A stretch of 64,000 bases of DNA from Nocardioides szechwanensis (lineage in GTDB: Bacteria; Actinomycetota; Actinomycetes; Propionibacteriales; Nocardioidaceae), in contig NZ_FNIC01000006.1 in assembly GCF_900103935.1 (NCBI RefSeq), positions 243,073 through 307,072 of the forward strand, written 5' to 3'. The notes under the pieces are model-generated. The model was given only the letters and a program-made list of their open reading frames with translations, searched no databases and was not told where the DNA came from. How positions within the stretch are numbered: position 1 is the first letter of the stretch; the number at the start of each line of letters is the position of its first letter. The position numbers and the translations under genes were made by a program. This document shows, piece by piece, positions 62,015-64,000 of this stretch.

Positions 62015-62524
62015 ATGTCCACTGCTCCCCTCCAGGTCGAGCAACGCCCTCGCTGGCGGCTCGCTGTCTGGGCGCTGGTGGCGGCCGCGGTGCTCGCCGT
62101 CACCGTCTGGTACGTCAACAGCCCCACGGAGCTGCCGACCTCGGACCGGACGATCTCGGCCTCGACGCCCGTCGACCAGCCGGTCTACGTCGGCGTCTTC
62201 GCCCCGGGGGCCGACTTCGGGCGCACACTGCACCTGTCGGGGGTCAAGGTGCACACGACCAGCAACACCGCGGTGCGCGTGGTCCCGCTGCTGTGCCGGG
62301 GCGGGACCATCGGGGTGACGACGGCGCCTGAGTCCTTCTGCGAGGAGCTGGTCAACCCCAAGGGCGAGACCTTCGCCGCCGGTGACGACATCGTGCTCGA
62401 GATCAGCAGCTCCGAGCCTGCGATCGCGGTCATCGACCGGGTGCGGCTCGGCTACCGCGACGGGCTCCAGTGGGGCACGCACGAGGCGGGCTCCGGGAGC
62501 GTCGTCAGGATCCTGTCGCGCTGA
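62015..62524 (+). CDS. single-span membrane protein, unknown function
   Basis: 169 residues. One N-terminal transmembrane helix at about 15-34 (RLAVWALVAAAVLAVTVWYV), then an outer beta-rich domain with two cysteines (VPLLCRGGTIGV, ESFCEELV) likely bonded. No family recognised. Leaderless by promoter spacing. Divergent from the hydrolase gene, convergent with the TPR protein gene. Confidence 0.7.
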   Translation: MSTAPLQVEQRPRWRLAVWALVAAAVLAVTVWYVNSPTELPTSDRTISASTPVDQPVYVGVFAPGADFGRTLHLSGVKVHTTSNTAVRVVPLLCRGGTIGVTTAPESFCEELVNPKGETFAAGDDIVLEISSSEPAIAVIDRVRLGYRDGLQWGTHEAGSGSVVRILSR

Positions 62525-62543
62525 GCCCGGATCCAGGCTGAGC

Positions 62544-63491
62544 TCAGCGCTCGAGCCGCTTCTCCAGCTGCTCGGCACGCTCAGCGGCGTCGGTCAGCTG
62601 GTCGCCGTCGACGGCCTGGGTCCGGTGGAACCACATGAGCGCGTCGTTGTCCCGACCGGCCGCCTCGAGGGTGTCGGCGTAGGCGTAGCGCAGCCGGGTC
62701 ACCCACGGCGCGCGGCTCTTGGACGTGAGCGGCGCGAGCTCGAGGGTGCGCAGGGCCGCGTCGAGCTGACCCATGTCGCGTCGGGCGCCCGCCTCGACCA
62801 GCGTCATCTCGGCCTTGGCCTCCGGGACGAAGTTGGCGACCGAGGGGCTCTTGGCGAGCTTGAGCGCCTGCTCGGGGTGACCGAGCGCGCGGTGGCAGTC
62901 GGCCATGATCGGGAGGTACGCCGTGGCGCCGTTCATCCGCTTGGCCGCACGCAGCTCGGCGAGCGCCTCGGCGTAGTGACCGGCCGCGTAGGCGGCCTCA
63001 CCAGTGGCCTCACGCACGACCGCCAGGCGCGGAGCGCGGGCACGCGCGGCCAGCGTGTGCTGGTAGGCGATCTCGGGGTCCTCGTCGAGGATCTGACCGG
63101 CGGCCACCATGTGCCGCGCGATCCGGTTGGCGAGCTTCTCCGGCAGACCCTTGAGCTGGGCGCCGATGGCGCGGTCCAGCTCCTGGCCGGTCACGTCCTC
63201 GGGCAGCTCGGGACCGTCGTACAGCGCCTGCTCCTGGGTGCGCGCCGCCTGCTTGTCCTCGGGGCGCTTCCAGTCGCTCGAGCGCGCGGGCCGGCCCTTG
63301 CTGTCGCCTCCGGAACGGCGGTCGGTGCGGCGGTCACCGGCGGGCTTGCTGCCGCGACGGTCCTCGCCGGGCTTGCTGCCGCGACGGTCCTCGCCGGGCT
63401 TGCCACCGGAGCGACCTCCGGTGGGCTTGCCGCTCGCGGGCTTGCCGCCTGCGCTGCGTGCGGGCCGTTGGCCTCGACGTTCCTCAGCCAC
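62544..63491 (-). CDS. TPR-like protein with basic Gly/Lys/Arg-rich N-terminus
   Basis: 315 residues from GTG 63491 (AAAGG 9 bases upstream; TTG 63500 is an alternative). Residues 1-80 are disordered and basic, with direct repeats of the GSKPGEDRR type encoded by 27-bp tandem repeats. Residues about 90-315 are helical TPR-like repeats (NRIARHMVAAGQILDEDPEI, YAAGHYAEALAELRAAKRMN, LGHPEQALKLAKSPSV, LDAALRTLELAPL). The basic tail suggests nucleic acid or ribosome contact; not proven. Next to the rRNA operon end. Confidence 0.78.
   Translation of the reverse strand: MAEERRGQRPARSAGGKPASGKPTGGRSGGKPGEDRRGSKPGEDRRGSKPAGDRRTDRRSGGDSKGRPARSSDWKRPEDKQAARTQEQALYDGPELPEDVTGQELDRAIGAQLKGLPEKLANRIARHMVAAGQILDEDPEIAYQHTLAARARAPRLAVVREATGEAAYAAGHYAEALAELRAAKRMNGATAYLPIMADCHRALGHPEQALKLAKSPSVANFVPEAKAEMTLVEAGARRDMGQLDAALRTLELAPLTSKSRAPWVTRLRYAYADTLEAAGRDNDALMWFHRTQAVDGDQLTDAAERAEQLEKRLER
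63344..63397. repeat. 27-bp tandem repeat (two copies) inside the TPR gene
   Basis: Two identical 27-base units at 63344-63370 and 63371-63397 with a partial third. They encode the repeated GSKPGEDRR of the basic N-terminus and could vary in number between strains without shifting frame. Confidence 0.85.
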
Positions 63492-63545
63492 GATGTCCAA
63501 CCTTTCGAGTGCGGCCCTGGGCCGCGGTGATGAGTCCTAAATAGC

Positions 63546-63574
63546 GTAGAGGCCACCATGACGGTGGCCTCTAC
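63546..63574 (-). terminator. rRNA operon terminator
   Basis: GTAGAGGCCACC - 5-base loop - GGTGGCCTCTAC, a perfect 12-bp stem just downstream of 5S on the minus strand, followed on that strand by GCTATTTAGG. Confidence 0.8.
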
Positions 63575-63583
63575 GAGGTGTTT

Positions 63584-63702
63584 GTCCGGCGGCGTCCTAC
63601 TCTCCCACAGCCTCTCGGTTGCAGTACCATTGGCGCTGTCAGGCTTAACTTCCGGGTTCGGGATGGGACCGGGTGTTTCCCTGACGCTATGGCCGCCGTA
63701 AC
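63584..63702 (-). rRNA. rrf: 5S ribosomal RNA
   Basis: On the minus strand it opens GTTACGGCGGCCATAGCG, continues with AACACCCGGTCCCATCCCGA, GAAGTTAAGCC, TGGTACTGC, and closes GGGAGAGTAGGACGCCGCC. The ends pair CGGCGGC with GCCGCCG (helix I). Ends are accurate to a few bases. Confidence 0.95.
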
Positions 63703-63843
63703 TCTATGACCCCAGTTCCCGGTCTGGCCATCCCCCTATTGTTTTGGGGGTGGCCACCGGTCGGGGTGGAACTTGGTTGTGGACGCAAACATGTCGTTTG
63801 TGGTGTGCGCGGTTTGTGGTTTTGGTTGAGGGTTTGTGAAGAC
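63703..63843 (-). other. 23S-5S internal transcribed spacer
   Basis: About 140 bases. A stem GGCCA(T)CCCCC / GGGGGTGGCC near 63726-63755 is the likely processing stem. No tRNA gene is in the spacer. Confidence 0.75.
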
Positions 63844-64000
63844 AAGCCCTCGGCCTATTAGTACCGGTCGGCTAGGCATTGCTGCTGTATACCTCCGGCC
63901 TATCAACCCAATAGTCTGTTGGGGGCCTTACCCACAATTGTGGTGGGAAACCTTATCTTGAAATGTGCTTCCCGCTTAGATGCATTCAGCGGTTATCACT
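63844..64000 (-). rRNA. rrl: 23S ribosomal RNA, 3' end only
   Basis: On the minus strand: AGTGATAACCGCTGAATGCA, TCTAAGCGGGAAGCA, GGTTGATAGGCC, CTAATAGGCCGAGGGCTTG, the conserved end of domain VI. The rest of the operon lies past the right edge and is transcribed toward this window. The 3' end position is approximate. Confidence 0.95.

Noticed and set aside
63344..63397. Tandem repeat considered as a regulatory or origin repeat
   Set aside because: It lies inside the TPR gene, is a multiple of three, and simply repeats a basic peptide.

Overview
This is a high-GC actinobacterial chromosome segment, most likely from a Nocardioides-like member of the Nocardioidaceae. Supporting marks are a FasR-fabD-fabH-acpP-fabF-accD operon, homodimeric AceE next to an AhpE/DUF3052 cluster, GlnA2 with GlnE, a MhuD-type heme oxygenase, DUF3145, an actinobacterial class A RNase P RNA, and many leaderless promoters. 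The window is mostly core chromosome. I see no phage, insertion sequence or CRISPR array.

Layout. 1-5.2 kb: partial nitronate monooxygenase behind a KstR-like palindrome, a methyltransferase and XRE-cupin regulator pair, acylphosphatase, a DUF2510 membrane protein, an orphan response regulator tail to tail with a degenerate HPt-like protein, and an SGNH protein lacking its catalytic residues. 5.4-14.8 kb: glnA, an amidotransferase and glnE, a coupled three-gene WXG/EspC-like cassette, and nadE. 14.8-20.6 kb: panB, a divergent pair of secreted beta-propeller proteins, small proteins, and rnpB. 21-25.9 kb: a branched-chain-type ABC uptake operon (binding protein, LivF, and a LivH-LivM-LivG fusion) behind a second KstR-like site. 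26-29.4 kb: two ECF sigma/anti-sigma-like modules in tandem, one with a frameshifted sigma gene.

30-45 kb: two complete two-component systems. One sits beside a PepSY protein and a CTTCAG-N5-CTTCAG direct repeat. The other follows an acidic secreted protein and shares a 25-bp operator with a second acidic secreted protein. Interspersed are NUDIX, RNB nuclease, YaaA, an RNase H/phosphatase fusion, a zinc-ribbon protein with a CTG start, Nif3, mhuD and an acyl-CoA synthetase. 45-53 kb: AlkD-like repair protein, a frameshifted small gene, a compositionally unusual lipoprotein beside tRNA-Val, the ahpE-acyl-CoA synthetase-DUF3052 operon, and aceE. 53-60 kb: fasR and the type II fatty-acid synthesis operon, in which FabD carries an extra C-terminal lipoyl-like domain. 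60-64 kb: DUF3145, hydrolase and TPR genes, then the 3' end of an rRNA operon (terminator, 5S, spacer, 23S end) on the minus strand.

A recurring regulatory feature is a -10 hexamer TANNNT placed 6 (sometimes 7) bases before the start codon. It occurs at a dozen genes, so leaderless transcription is probably common. Several start codons below were moved from the longest possible reading frame using Shine-Dalgarno spacing or this promoter spacing.
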